Positions 9,081-19,444 are shown, counted from the stretch's first letter. The stretch: 64,000 nucleotides of DNA from Pomphorhynchus laevis (GCA_012934845.2 WNNJ02001303.1:1-64000), one strand, 5' to 3'. Notes: generated by a model not told the origin, from the letters alone. Numbers and translations: made by a program.

Positions 9081-11790
9081 TTGTGAAAAATTTTCAAGTT
9101 GTGCGGCGAAGGGTAAATACGCGATTCAGCCTCGGAATCCGTCTAACCGTTCCATCGACACTCTCCGCCGCACAGATTCGTGCATCCACCACGTAAACAT
9201 CAATCCAATTTCAACACCAACAGCGACACCACACCACTGCCGTTACTCTCAAAATAATATTTCCATCATGTACTCTAACTGTTTAAGCATGTACAACAAA
9301 TTTGACGAAATATTGTGTCTCGTTAATTCAATGAACACAAACATCATAGCATTGAGCGAAACCTGGCTTAACAACGATATATCTGATAATGAAATCTCAA
9401 TCCCAGGCTACTTTGTTATACGATCGGATCGAACCGCCTCAAAAGGAGGTGGAGTTATATTATACGTCAAGCAACCGTTAACCATCATCGAGCACAGCAT
9501 TGTATCAGATGATTCATACAACGAATATCTGTGGGCAACAGTATCTTCTCCTGATAGACAGAAACTAAAAATCGGTTTATTTTACCGATCTCCGCGCTCC
9601 GCAACTGAAAAGATTGGCATCTCTTTACGACATCACCTAACAAGCTTATCACCGATCATTATCCTAGGAGACTTCAATATGCCTCATGTCAATTGGGACC
9701 TATATACTTCGACACATGGTTGTGATGTTGAATCATCCAATCTCCTTGATACGTTCAACGATCTCAATCTAACCCAGCATATTCACGAACCCACTAGAAG
9801 GAGGAAGCAATCATCTGCCATTTTAGACCTCTGCTTATCACGAGGGGAACCCACAATTGATGAAATCTCTCTCAGCCCCCTATTGGCCACAGTGATCATT
9901 GTGTCATTAGGCTGGCGCTTTCTGCCAGTCTCTTTAAAACAGCCCCCTCGGCAAAACCCGAATTGAATCCCTTCAAAGCGAATTTCGCAAGTATGACGCA
10001 AGCTATTCGAAACATTCAATGGCCTAATCCATATGAAATTGGCATAGATCAGTGCTGGGAAAATTTCAAATCTACTTTGATCAATGCTCTAAATTACTTC
10101 TCCCCTTTAAAACGTCAGCGCACATCCCACAAAACTCCCATTTGGTTTGACTCGCAGATTAAACAAATGATTAAGACAAGAGACAAAATTTACAAAAAAT
10201 TCAAAGAACAGAATTGTTCTTGGACCGATTACAAGGAATTACGAAATCAAGTTACGGCACTCAAACGTCAGAAACGCAGGTGCTTCGTTTCCAATCTTTG
10301 TCGATCATCAAAAAGATATCCCAATAAATTGTTCAAACATATCAGCTCATTAAAATCAACTACGTCTGAGATTAACTCTATATTTATGGAAACCGGTGAG
10401 CTCACATCTGATGACAAAGCAATTGCCAATATTTTCCTAGATCAATTCACGCTAGAGAGTCCTACCTGTCAGTATTGCCCCAGATTCTCCACTGCTCAAT
10501 ATCCGTGTTACGAATTTACTCCATTTGATAAATTTGAGGTTCTTAACGAACTTCTAAAGCTACCACGATCAATTGCGGCAGGACCTGACAATATTCCTCC
10601 AATTCTTCTTCGGGAACTTGCACCAGCAATATATGAACCTTTACACACATCTACTGTCACAAACCTCATACTTGCGAGGAGTGATTGGACCAGATATGCC
10701 GAGGCTGGAGTTAGTGTTGATGTTTTGTTTTTCGACCTCAGCAAAGCATTTGATCGGATATACTATGATGTCCTCCTTATTACGCTGGAACAGTACGGCA
10801 TCAGAGGAACCCTCCTTAATTGGATTAACTCCTTCCTTAGAAATCGGAAGATTACTGTATTGGCTAATAAACAAATGTCAAAAACAAGAAATCCTGGACG
10901 CGGTGTTCCTCAGGGATCGGTACTCAGTCCATTGCTCTTCATTATTTACATCAACGAGCTTAATACAGCTATTTCGAGTCCATGTGGTGTTTATGCCGAC
11001 GACTTTAAAATTTGGCGACCAATAATCGATAGCCGAGATCCAATGATACTCCAGAGAGACATTGATAATATTAAGGTATGGTGTAATCAACGGGGACTGG
11101 TATTAAACCCCGATAAGTCAAAACATATGCGCATCGGACATCTACACATCAATTCATCATATACCATTAACGGAAGAGAAATTGAAACAGTTCTCCAATT
11201 TCAAGACCTTGGAGTGATCATAAATAAAAGCTTATCGACCATCCCGCATACCAGTCACACAGTTGCTAAATGCCGTCGAATTTTAGGACTTATTAGAAGG
11301 ACCATTGGCCAGCTTGACGGATCCAGTTTTAAGTTAATTTACAATGCTTATGTCTTATCTTTAATGAGATACGCTTCACCTGCCTGCCACCCTCAAACTA
11401 CGACAGAGATGAACATGTACGAATCCATATTACGCAAGGCCACACATCTTGTACCCAGCCAACGCAAACTCTCATTCATTTTTCGACTTCACGCACTTGG
11501 TGTGACCACAGTGAAGAAATCTTTAGTCCTCTGATTTAATGTTTGTGTGGACAGCGCTTAATGTTCAAAAAGGGCAGAGGGAACATGTTTGTCGCAAACT
11601 GTTCGAACTTCGAAATTCAAACAGATTGAGGGGACATCACCTCACGTTAAAGACCCACATTCGTCCACGAAGAAGATTTGACACAATTGTCAATCGAACG
11701 TGGAAAAGCTGGAATAAGCTACCAAGTCAAGTGGTTTCGGCCTCCAGTATTTTGTCCTTCAAAAGACGTGTGAAGAATGTACTAACTTAA
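9067..11790 (+). pseudogene. CR1 copy C ORF2: AP endonuclease and reverse transcriptase
   Basis: Endonuclease motifs: NIIALSETWLN, GGGVILYVK, LGLFYRSP-like segment, IIILGDFNMPHVNW and, in the shifted frame, GHSDHCVIRL. A one-base change near 9880-9893 moves the frame. RT begins AAGPDNIPPILLREL but jumps straight to NLILARSDWTRYAEAG, so RT motifs 1-2 (roughly 80 residues) are deleted near 10,650. Motif A (FFDLSKAFDR), B (RGVPQGSVLSPLLF) and C (YADDFKIW) follow. A second frame change near 11,520 separates the C-terminal 83 residues. Copy G reads through this last point intact. Confidence 0.85.
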
Positions 11791-11859
11791 AACAATCGGA
11801 TTTTCATTGATATTTTTTAAACCCTGTACCCAGCCTGTACGAGCTCTACGCTCTTTTGC

Positions 11860-11875
11860 TGCTGTTGTATTTAAT
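11860..11875. repeat. 16-bp target-site duplication, left copy
   Basis: TGCTGTTGTATTTAAT occurs here and again at 12,830-12,845, on either side of RLE copy D. It is the native 3' tail of the CR1 element. A run of eight T bases overlaps and follows this copy (11,875-11,882), which is the poly(A) tail of the minus-strand insertion. This marks a true retrotransposition event into the CR1 tail. Confidence 0.85.
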
Positions 11876-12829
11876 TTTTTTTAAAGAGAAAAATTTATTT
11901 ATAAAACTAAAACAAATAAAGTTAGATCAATAATTAGCTGCTCTCGTCAGCCTCACTGATGGCTACAACGTTGTTTCGGGTTTTGTTAACGGATCCTGGT
12001 TTTGTTCTTGCGCTTCGAAGACACGCGCTGGCTGAACGGGAGATCCCAAAGGCGACACGGCGCTTAATGCGTGACACGATGTGCGCGTACGATTCATTTC
12101 CTCGGCGAGCCTTAACTGCAGCAATTTTCTGGAATAACCCATTCGCCTCCTTTCCCATGCCACCGGATGATGAAAAAATGAGTGGAATAAATTTGCCCTT
12201 TTCAACAGTCTCCATTCTTTCCCAATATTTTGAATTTTTTCTGGACGAGTTATATTCGAATGCAGAGTCAACAGATTTGGAAACGGTCGATTGAGCAAAA
12301 ATGCTAAATAGATTGACATCAAAAAACGTCCGCTCGAATCTCTCATTTCCCAATCCTCGACATGATATGTCCAGTCGAGCACCCAGGTCACGACTGGTCG
12401 CGTTGTTTTCAAAATTCAAAGTATCTGGGACAGGTTGCAGTCTAGGTTCAGTCTCAACGTCACGACTAACTGACGTTAACTCCTTTACAATTATGTCGCG
12501 AACCGCATCGTGCCTTATTGATGGCAGACCACCTTTGCGACAAGATAGTCCATGGCTCAAGGTCATTAAGTCACCACATGGACATATGGAACCAATCAAA
12601 TCCCGCGGGGTTTGACCATAGCGTGCGGATAGGGCATCCGTAAACTCTTTCACTGACAGATGAAAGTGCTCACTTTTCAATAGAAGGGCACTTAGCCATG
12701 ATGACGCACCATTTCTCTGGGCATGTTTTATTGCAGTCCGCACAGTCGTGTCCATTTTTTGAATCGTATCTGACAAACGACAGTTTAGTGAAGTTATGCG
12801 ACCCGTTGCCAAACATTGAAATACAACAT
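11876..12829 (-). mobile_element. RLE-type LINE, copy D (5'-truncated, nested in CR1)
   Basis: A minus-strand 5'-truncated insertion of the YADD-type RLE family (same as copy E), bounded by a 16-bp duplication and ending in A8. It contains only the C-terminal part of the ORF and the 3' UTR. Because it interrupts the CR1 tail, it is younger than copy C. Confidence 0.85.
11934..12829 (-). CDS. RLE LINE copy D: C-terminal endonuclease region
   Basis: Open from the truncation point to the stop at 11,934 (about 298 codons). It shows the family features: NGASSWLSALLL, C-P-C-G ... H-G-L-S-C (zinc knuckle), IRHDAVRDIIV, ARLDISCRG and FERTFFDVNLF (PD-(D/E)xK-like metal site), then FIPLIFSSSGGMG. It aligns residue for residue with copy E at 14,640-15,300. 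An open frame through the whole fragment suggests a fairly recent insertion. The frame also runs on into unrelated flank up to 12,926; that part is not element. Confidence 0.8.
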
Positions 12830-12845
12830 TGCTGTTGTATTTAAT
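12830..12845. repeat. 16-bp target-site duplication, right copy
   Basis: Matches 11,860-11,875 exactly. It is followed by AATAATAAT, the resumed tail of the interrupted CR1 element C. Confidence 0.85.
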
Positions 12846-13128
12846 AATAATAATTTGAAAAGCATATGATGTCATTCGTGTAATTTTATAACACTTAGTA
12901 CTCGATAATTTACAGTTTTTTACCATGTATGTTTATATAAAGTTTGGGCTGCTACCAGTATCGTTTAGGGCATTGATATTGATACTGTACGCAATAGCAA
13001 AAACATGTGAGTTTCTGAGACTTGGATACGATAATTGAGAAATTTAAGCGATTTCCATTTAATTCAAATCGATCGGAATGCACATATTGGACATGCACAC
13101 CTTGACAAAATAACCGAATTTTTGGCAC

Positions 13129-13270
13129 AATATACATTCAGCTTTCAACGCACTGCGTTGAAATAGAATTAAAGGAGCATGCAGTAACAATAATAAAGAT
13201 TTTATTAAAAATACAACCTATGTGAAAAAACGTTTGTTAAAAATTAGAATATATAAGCAAAAATCGAAGG
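13129..13270 (+). repeat. 142-bp direct repeat, left copy
   Basis: It matches 15,999-16,140 with about three differences over 142 bp. It ends exactly where RLE LINE copy E begins (GGGCGGCTGG). It contains a perfect hairpin, TTCAACGCA-C-TGCGTTGAA. No coding potential. It may be an unusually long target duplication or a transferred 5' flank. The 280 bp to its left (12,846-13,128) hold the end of the CR1 tail and otherwise nothing I recognise. Confidence 0.85.
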
Positions 13271-13800
13271 GGGCGGCTGGTCCTTCGGGAGTCGATGCTC
13301 TATCTTGGAGAAAGATGCTTACATTATTCGGCAGAGATTCACGAGACCTCGCCGATGCACTGGCTTATCTAGCCAGAAAAGTTGCAGGGGATAACTTACA
13401 TCCGTCAAATCTAAAGGCGTTTCGCATTTCTCGTCTCATTGCTCTCGATAAATCACCCGGCGTTAGACCGATTGGGATAGGTGAGGTGTTTAGACGAATA
13501 ATTAGCATATCAATTTTAATATTGATAACGAAATATGTCCAGTCAGTTTCATCGAATGTACAACTATGTGCAGGACAACGCAGTGGTATTGAGTATGCTG
13601 TTCACAGCGTTCGGGAAGCCTTTCACCTGTCATCTTCGGCATGCATATTGACGATTGACGCTAGCAATGCGTTCAATATAATAAATCGCAAGAATGCCCT
13701 AGCCAGTATGATTAACATTTGCCCAGCACTTTCGACAACAATGTATAACACGTACTGTGAAGATCCGGTCTTATCTATAGGGGATGAACTAGTCCTCCCG
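13271..13800 (+). pseudogene. LINE copy E: reverse transcriptase fingers and palm motif A
   Basis: The frame reads GAAGPSGVDALSW, LIALDKSPGVRPIGIGEVFRRII, LCAGQRSGIEYAVHSVR and ILTIDASNAFNIINRK, the RT1-RT4 motifs of this RLE family. The frame is open back to 13,222, but that part lies in the 142-bp repeat. A one-base change at about 13,797 ends it; the next frame continues with EGFTQGDPISM. Confidence 0.85.
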
Positions 13801-14014
13801 TGAAGGCTTCACTCAGGGCGACCCAATATCGATGATTGCATTTGCGGCTGCATCAATACCGTTAATTCGAGAATTGCAAAGGTTATTGCCAAATGCCTTT
13901 CAACGATGGTATGCAGATGACGTGTCATTTGTCGGGAGTCTTGACGATGCGTTTCATTTCTTTGAAATAATTAAGAGTAGGCCCAAAATACGGATTTCAT
14001 GTGAATCCGAATAA
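13799..14014 (+). pseudogene. LINE copy E: reverse transcriptase motifs B and C
   Basis: Continues the RT with EGFTQGDPISMIAFAAASIP (motif B) and WYADDVSFVGSLDD (motif C). A further frame change near 13,975 is visible because the neighbouring frame carries GFHVNPNKCKLL (motif D). The stretch 14,015-14,270 is degraded thumb sequence with stops. Confidence 0.8.
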
Positions 14015-14272
14015 ATGTAAATTATTAACGAAAGATGGGATTGATTCTAGAGATCTGGAAAATTTAGTAATGTTAACATTCAGTTTTGTGAGGATGGGAT
14101 TGAACTTTTAGGCTCGTTTATTGGGTCTGTCGATTATGTACGAGAGCGAGTTATTTCACGAGTTAGTAAGTGGAGTGTGATGTTGGAAAGATTGGTGGAA
14201 ATCGCGTTATTTGATCCACAGTGTACCCTTTCGGCCTATACATACGCATTCCAGCATAGTTAGACACATTTC

Positions 14273-15382
14273 GTGAGGACTTGTAAATGTGAGGATGGTT
14301 GGTTTCAACCTTTGGAGTACATATTTGTAAATAAGTTCTTACCGGCGCTTACGGGATTAGATTATATACCGCCGGAACTACGCGAAACCATTTCTCTTCC
14401 GTATATGGAAGGGGGTCTTGGCTTAGATATAATTGGAAAATATATTGGGATTCAATACGAACGATCCTGTAGGGTTAGCGCAGCGTTGGGTTGTTATGCT
14501 GATATCAACAAGGTTAAGGAGGCCCAATCAATGATGTTAAGGGAAATCCGTAGCGAAGTGAGAAAGTACGGGGAAAACAAACGGGCCACATTAGAGTTGA
14601 AAATGGAATCGGTTCAAAAGTGCGCACAGAGATATGCCTCAGAGAAGGGGGCGTCTTCCTGGTTAACAATGCGTCCGCTTGATTCCAAGGGATACCATCT
14701 CAGCCCGGTCGAATTTCGGGATGCATTAGCTATTCGTTTTGGATGGACACCAGTGAATGTTGCTTCGCATTGTGTCTGTGGAGAATCCATTAATGTTTTA
14801 CATTCACTCTCATGCAGACATGGGGGTCTAACAATTGTTCGACATAACATTATCAGAGATGTATTAGCCGCCACGATAAAAAGCGTATGTGATAATGTCT
14901 GCATTGAACCTGTTCTGGACCCTATCATGGATGGGAGTGTCTTATCAGCAACCACGTGCAGGGATATGAATGCTCGTTTGAATATAGCATGCACAGGAAT
15001 TTTTGGCAATAGATGGGAGCGGTCCTTAATGGACGTTTCAATATTTAATGTATTTGCTCCATCGTATGCTCAGAGAGTCCCTTCAAATGTTTACGCTTTT
15101 CATGAGAATCGGAAGAGAGCGAAGTATGTGGATAGAGTATCCATTATAGAAAGAGGTACATTCATCCCCCTTATCTTCTCAGTTTTAGGTGGCGCAGGGA
15201 ATTCAGCCAGCGGACTGCTGAAAAAAGTTGCTGCATTGATGTCTAACTCTAATTTGCAATCGTACGCGGATAACATTACAAGCATATGTAGGACGATTGC
15301 CGTTGCCCCGATCAAAACAAATTCTGCGTGCTTTAGAAAGAATATGAATGAAGCAGGGACATCGAACAATACAATAAAATAA
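14273..15382 (+). CDS. LINE copy E: thumb, zinc knuckle and restriction-like endonuclease
   Basis: About 369 codons, open. Order: LPYMEGGLGLD (thumb), EKGASSWLTMRP, H-C-V-C-G ... H-S-L-S-C (zinc knuckle), VRHNIIRDVL, MNARLNIAC and RSLMDVSIFNVF (endonuclease core), FIPLIFSVLGGAGN. The ATG at 14,273 is incidental; the frame belongs to the longer ORF. Same fold as copies A and D but closest to D. Confidence 0.8.
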   Translation: MRTCKCEDGWFQPLEYIFVNKFLPALTGLDYIPPELRETISLPYMEGGLGLDIIGKYIGIQYERSCRVSAALGCYADINKVKEAQSMMLREIRSEVRKYGENKRATLELKMESVQKCAQRYASEKGASSWLTMRPLDSKGYHLSPVEFRDALAIRFGWTPVNVASHCVCGESINVLHSLSCRHGGLTIVRHNIIRDVLAATIKSVCDNVCIEPVLDPIMDGSVLSATTCRDMNARLNIACTGIFGNRWERSLMDVSIFNVFAPSYAQRVPSNVYAFHENRKRAKYVDRVSIIERGTFIPLIFSVLGGAGNSASGLLKKVAALMSNSNLQSYADNITSICRTIAVAPIKTNSACFRKNMNEAGTSNNTIK

Positions 15383-15450
15383 TTGTGTAAAGGCCCATTT
15401 GAGGGAACCTAAAATTGTAAATATTTTAAGAATAAATATTATATAAAAAA

Positions 15451-15998
15451 TTATTATTATTATTGTTATTTTAATACAGGTCATAGCCATAAGGCTGTTC
15501 TGACCGCTCACATAAAAAACAAATAAATACAAGAAAAAAACTAAAAAAGTCGTTCAGTATATATGTCAGAACCATGGGTACTGCAGCAACCACCATTCGT
15601 TCTCATTTCGAATCCAGTTCTTTATATTGGATTTGAATTCATTGATTGTATGCACCGCAACGACATAAACTGTAAGACGATTCCAAATATTCACCGTTCG
15701 ATGAGACAGTCGGAAATGACGAGGGTATTTTCCGTGCTCATGCACTACTAGTACTTTCGAGTGCCATCTACGTCCATCCCGTTCATTGAGTTCAACTCTA
15801 TTTGCTGGAAAATTTTCATCTTTATTAACTAGTCGATACATAGCTAGAAGGTCGAAAAGAAGGAACCTTTCACGCACTGTCGGCATATTCAAACTTTTTA
15901 TTCGTGCCTCATAGGGAAGATATCGTACCTGAGGACATAATTTCGTAAACCGTCGAAGTATGCGCTCTAATTGATTAAGTTCTGTACGCTGAAAGCTG
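15451..15998 (-). mobile_element. CR1/Jockey-like LINE 3' end, copy H
   Basis: Minus-strand fragment starting with an ATT tail at 15,451 and a distinct 3' UTR (GACCTGTATTAAAATAAC on the minus strand). It encodes the RT C-terminal region (ELNQLERILRRFTKLCPQV, ERFLLFDLLAMYRLVN) down to WNRL and LQYPWF. The 5' truncation is at about 15,989-15,998, where the 142-bp repeat starts. The UTR differs from copies C and G, so it is another family. Confidence 0.75.
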
Positions 15999-16140
15999 AA
16001 TATACATTCAGCTTTCAACGCACTGCGTTGAAATAGGATTAAAGGAGCATGCAGTAACAATAATAAAGATTTTATTAAAAATACAACCTATGTGGAAAAA
16101 CGTTTGTCAAAAATTAGAATATATAAGCAAAAATCGAAGG
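15999..16140 (+). repeat. 142-bp direct repeat, right copy
   Basis: Second copy of the 13,129-13,270 repeat. At its left edge 12-bp arms TGAAAGCTGAAT / ATTCAGCTTTCA form a hairpin with the neighbouring LINE end (15,990-16,017). Confidence 0.85.
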
Positions 16141-16504
16141 ATTAGTACCACATAAGTAGGGGATTCTAGCAAACGGAGGTCAGCGGTCTTGGCGCATGAA
16201 CTCCATACATCCCTTCTGTTCGAACACATCACCTCCTTCAAAGCTTTTTTCTTCCAGTCTGAAGGAGCCTTCCACTGCCCGCCTTCTTAAAGGACTTACC
16301 CTTCCGAACTCCACACCGCAGCCAAGGCCATCACAGGTTAGACACCTTCGGAACTTAGCAGAGAAGTTTAGTGGGACTAAGTTTGTTTTGTAGTAAGCAT
16401 TATTTTCTTTTGAATTTCCAACACGTTACTGTATCAGAGAAACCACCACAACCGGAAGCATCAATCCTTTTTAGAACCATTCTTTTTTCCACACTATAGC
16501 AGTG
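16141..16504. other. GC-richer unassigned segment
   Basis: Less AT-rich than its surroundings. One small open frame (16,196-16,393, plus, Ser/Pro-rich) has no recognisable motif. Possibly an exon or UTR remnant of a host gene, or an unknown element; I cannot decide. Confidence 0.3.
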
Positions 16505-16810
16505 CTAATTTCCAGAATCGTTGTTGTCCTCTATCAGCGTTATAGTCGCAAGGTAGTCATTCCCATAACCGTTGCAGTCATGGCTTCTATTATCTGATCG
16601 AACATCAATTACACCGATACGATTAAAGGTATCTACAGTGTCAACCTCTGAACTATAAGCCCAGGTGTCCTCACAATCCTGATTACTGTCGTTTCCAGTT
16701 TTGCTATCAATAAGAGCATCATCATACTCTCTTTCGGTTTCAATTATGTTATCAGACAAGTTTTCAGATCGTTCATCTACATCATCGATAGATCCTACGT
16801 CCTCCATCAC
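16505..16810 (-). pseudogene. Acidic repeat-protein fragment
   Basis: About 101 codons rich in Asp, Glu, Asn and Ser (MMEDVGSIDDVDERSENLSD...). It is unit 1 of a 273-bp (91-codon) tandem duplication. The second unit (16,812-17,084) keeps the sequence but not the frame. No domain recognised. It may derive from a host acidic repeat protein; a LINE origin is less likely because no RT motif is near. Confidence 0.4.
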
Positions 16811-17084
16811 CGTTATAGTCGCAAGGTAGTCATTCCCATTACCGTTGCAGTCATTACTTCTGTTATCTGATAGAACATCAATTACACCGATAATATTAAA
16901 GGTATCTACAGTGTCAACCTCTGAACTATAATCCCAGGTATCATCACAATCCTCATCACTGTCGTTTCCAGTTCTGCTAACAATAAGATCATCATCACAC
17001 TCTTTCGGTTTTTGATTCTGTTATCATACAAGTCTTCAGATCGTTCATCTGCATCGTCGATAGATCCCACGTTGATTTCTCCAT
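16539..17084. repeat. Two tandem 273-bp units
   Basis: GTTATAGTCGCAAGGTAGTC starts at 16,539 and again at 16,812; the two units are similar throughout, with scattered changes and small indels in the second. The period is a multiple of three, which fits a duplication that arose in coding sequence. Confidence 0.85.
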
Positions 17085-17301
17085 GAATATATACAGTGTT
17101 ATCACTGCCCTCAATAAATACTTCATCACAATCCTAACCTATGAATCCCTGGAAGTTGACTTCGACATGGTCAATGTAAAAACGCAAAACACCCTTCGAA
17201 TTGAGAAAATCCAACAAGAAATGTTTAAGAGAGCGATCCAAGCGTTCAGAAAAATCCTCTCGATCATCCACAGTAGCCCCATGACGACTGTCCAACGTTG
17301 A
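17083..17301 (+). other. Small open frame of unknown origin
   Basis: 72 codons, charged (VKTQNTLRIEKIQQEMFKRA), no family recognised. It directly follows the acidic repeat on the opposite strand. The next 150 bp are featureless. Confidence 0.25.
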
Positions 17302-17439
17302 CCATATCTTCAAGAACGATTCCTAAGCAAAATTCATTAGATCACCGTCCCCCATAGTTGATTTTTAAAAGTTACTTATCTATGTTTTTGAAGCTCTGAC
17401 GTGCACTGTTTCGTTATAACTCAGTAACAATAATTGCAC

Positions 17440-17770
17440 AATTGATCTATCTGTCTAACGCTGATTTAATTTAAAATCATAAATGATTTAAATAAAACTT
17501 GAAAAATGTAATCTTATCTTAATCCTATAGTAATTTAATCTTATCTTATCAAAAATTTCAATTGTAACAATGACTGCATAATCGATCTATTTGTCTAGCA
17601 TTGATTTAATTTAAAATCAGAAATGATCTCAATAAAAATTGAAAAATGTAAAAGAAAGCCTTTTATTCAATTGGTAATAGAAAAGACGAGTCGAGTGATC
17701 GTTATCACGTTTAAAAGGATTTAAACGTGATACATGGGTTTTGGATAATTAGCTGTAAATATTTTTTTGA
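17440..17770 (+). repeat. Hammerhead-like repeat, copy 1 (decayed partial units)
   Basis: Two partial units of the dispersed repeat (shared block TTTAATTTAAAATCA at about 17,465 and 17,605). The ribozyme-like core has been replaced by a perfect hairpin: arms of 13 bp at 17,703-17,715 and 17,720-17,732 with an AGGA loop. The following 340 bp (17,770-18,110) are AT-rich with nothing recognised. Confidence 0.65.
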
Positions 17771-18114
17771 AATTTTTTATGGATTGTATATTAGAATAAG
17801 ATATTACACAAGGTAATCAAATCAAATCAAATGAATCATTAGAATCATTATAAATCATCTGAACCTACTGCTTTCAGTTCGAGTAATAGAAGTCGAATAT
17901 AACATCTCATGACGATCTCTAGTCTTTATTTTAATAATGATACATGTCTTATTAATCAGTTAAAAATAATTGCTTTTTAACAATTATTATAAAACTTTTT
18001 AACTTACAACATATCTGAATAATAGAAATTTTTATCTTAAGAGTTTAAATTTATTTAAGGATAATAAATACATCTTAAGTTAATATAGTTATGCATTTAT
18101 TGTTACAATTGAAA

Positions 18115-18400
18115 TTTTTCGATGACACTGCACGTTGCTTTAATCCTATCTACAAGCCAACATCAGTACGCTACATTTCAGTATAGATGGACCTCATCAT
18201 CTATTGATCCAACACCTACGTCTCACATTTCGGTCCTTTTAATGTTGGCTGACGATCAATCGACTCGTCTTCTTTATTGACAATCATATACTTTCATTGA
18301 CAGTTTGTAAAATTTATTAAAATCATTTCGGATTTCAAATTTAATCAGCGTTGGTAGTAGAACGTTCAACCGTCAATTTAAAATAATACTAAAAATTTTA
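18115..18400 (-). repeat. Hammerhead-like repeat, copy 2
   Basis: On the minus strand it reads GGACC-GAAAT ... ACGTA-GG ... ATGATGA-GGTCC, with flanking AGCCAACA-type arms. Stem III (ATGT/ACGT by wobble) and stem II (GGACC/GGTCC) can pair. One core base differs (ATGATGA for CTGATGA). Confidence 0.7.
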
Positions 18401-18965
18401 TTTCAATACATACAATAACTAAAAAATTATATATTAACTCTTTTTTAGCGTTTATTTCGTTTGGCGGGGTCCACGTGCCACGTTCGCTGGTGGCAAAATA
18501 GATCCAAGCATTCAGATCTGCTGTCCGCTGCGTATTCGGGTGTGAGTTTGACCATTTTTATATCATTCAATAGGGTATCTATCCATCTTTTCTGTGCTCT
18601 TCCTCTTGGTTTCTTTCAGTCGACCTCGATTTGAAGTGGTGCCTGCCTTAGTGTGTTCACGTCTGCCCTCAGTACATGTCCATACCATCTCAGCCTTGAT
18701 TTGCTTAGCTTGTCTACTTGGGGGCTAAGCCAAATCGTTTGCGGATGTCTTCGTTACTTATATGGTCTTGGCGAGTTTTTCCCACGATTCACCTTAGCAT
18801 TTTCCTTTTAATATATCCAAGCTTACCCTCTGCTTCTGCTGTCATTGACCAGCACTCAACACCGCACATCGCTACAGGCCGTATCACGCTTCTGTAGATC
18901 TTTGATTTGAGTCTGTCTAGCAAACGTTTGTCGCACAAGACTCCAGTGGCTGCTCTCCATTTTGT

Positions 18966-19421
18966 CTAGCTAGCTTTGATGCGAGTGGTCACGTATTTTG
19001 CCACTCCTCCTGTGAGTAAGATGCCTTTTCCCATATATTTGAACGCATTTGTCTTTGACAGAGGCACGCCATTGACTGATATGCTTACATCTTTATTCTG
19101 GTTTATCGTCATATACTCTGTTTTGGCTGTGTACAGTTTCAACCCAAGCAGTGCTAGGCGATCGTGCAATTGCTGAACTTGCTGCTCGAGGTCATGTTCG
19201 TCCCTAGATACCAGCATAACATCGTCGGCATACAGGATGGTCCATGATGCTTGTCTTTGCAGGTCTTTCGAAATCACGTCGATAACTATGACGTATAGTA
19301 ATGGGAAGAGTGCAGATCCTTTGTACACACCTACTGAGACTAGGAATTTTCTAGATTTTCCCGCTGCTGTTAACAAACTGCTCATAGTTCCTTTGTACAA
19401 CATCATCACCCAATCGATCAA
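18966..19421 (-). pseudogene. RTE reverse transcriptase palm
   Basis: 151 open codons: GVYKGSALFPLLYVIVID (motif B, normally HQGSALSP), WTILYADDVMLVS (motif C), LGLKLYTAKTEYMT (D) and FKYMGKGILLTGG (E). The catalytic Asp pair is kept, but the motif B Gln is changed to Lys. Confidence 0.85.
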
Positions 19422-19444
19422 TTTCTCCGGTACTTCTCTGCATT

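Larger units (their letters stand above)
7519..11875 (+). mobile_element. CR1/Jockey-like LINE, copy C (near full length)
   Basis: Leader, ORF1 (7953-9080), ORF2 (about 9067-11,790), and a 3' UTR ending GCTGTTGTATTTAAT. Copy G (30,966-31,936, minus) is closely similar over the shared 3' kilobase. The tail has been interrupted by RLE copy D; the remaining AAT-rich tail resumes at 12,830. ORF2 has an internal deletion in RT and two frame changes, so this copy is dead, though only modestly decayed. Confidence 0.85.
13271..15450 (+). mobile_element. RLE-type LINE, copy E (YADD subfamily)
   Basis: 5'-truncated at the start of the RT domain. It runs through RT, zinc knuckle and restriction-like endonuclease, with a 3' end around the A-rich stretch at 15,440-15,450. 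It meets the ATT tail of a minus-strand LINE at 15,451, so two LINEs lie tail to tail. At least three breaks split the single ORF. Confidence 0.85.

Noticed and set aside
7427-11873. DNA transposon with terminal inverted repeats
   Set aside because: The inverted ends are LINE 3' UTRs and the interior encodes LINE ORF1 and ORF2.
11963-12412. Second minus-strand frame and plus-strand frames (11,959-12,615) over RLE copy D
   Set aside because: They overlap the RLE frame that carries the zinc knuckle and endonuclease motifs; the others show none.
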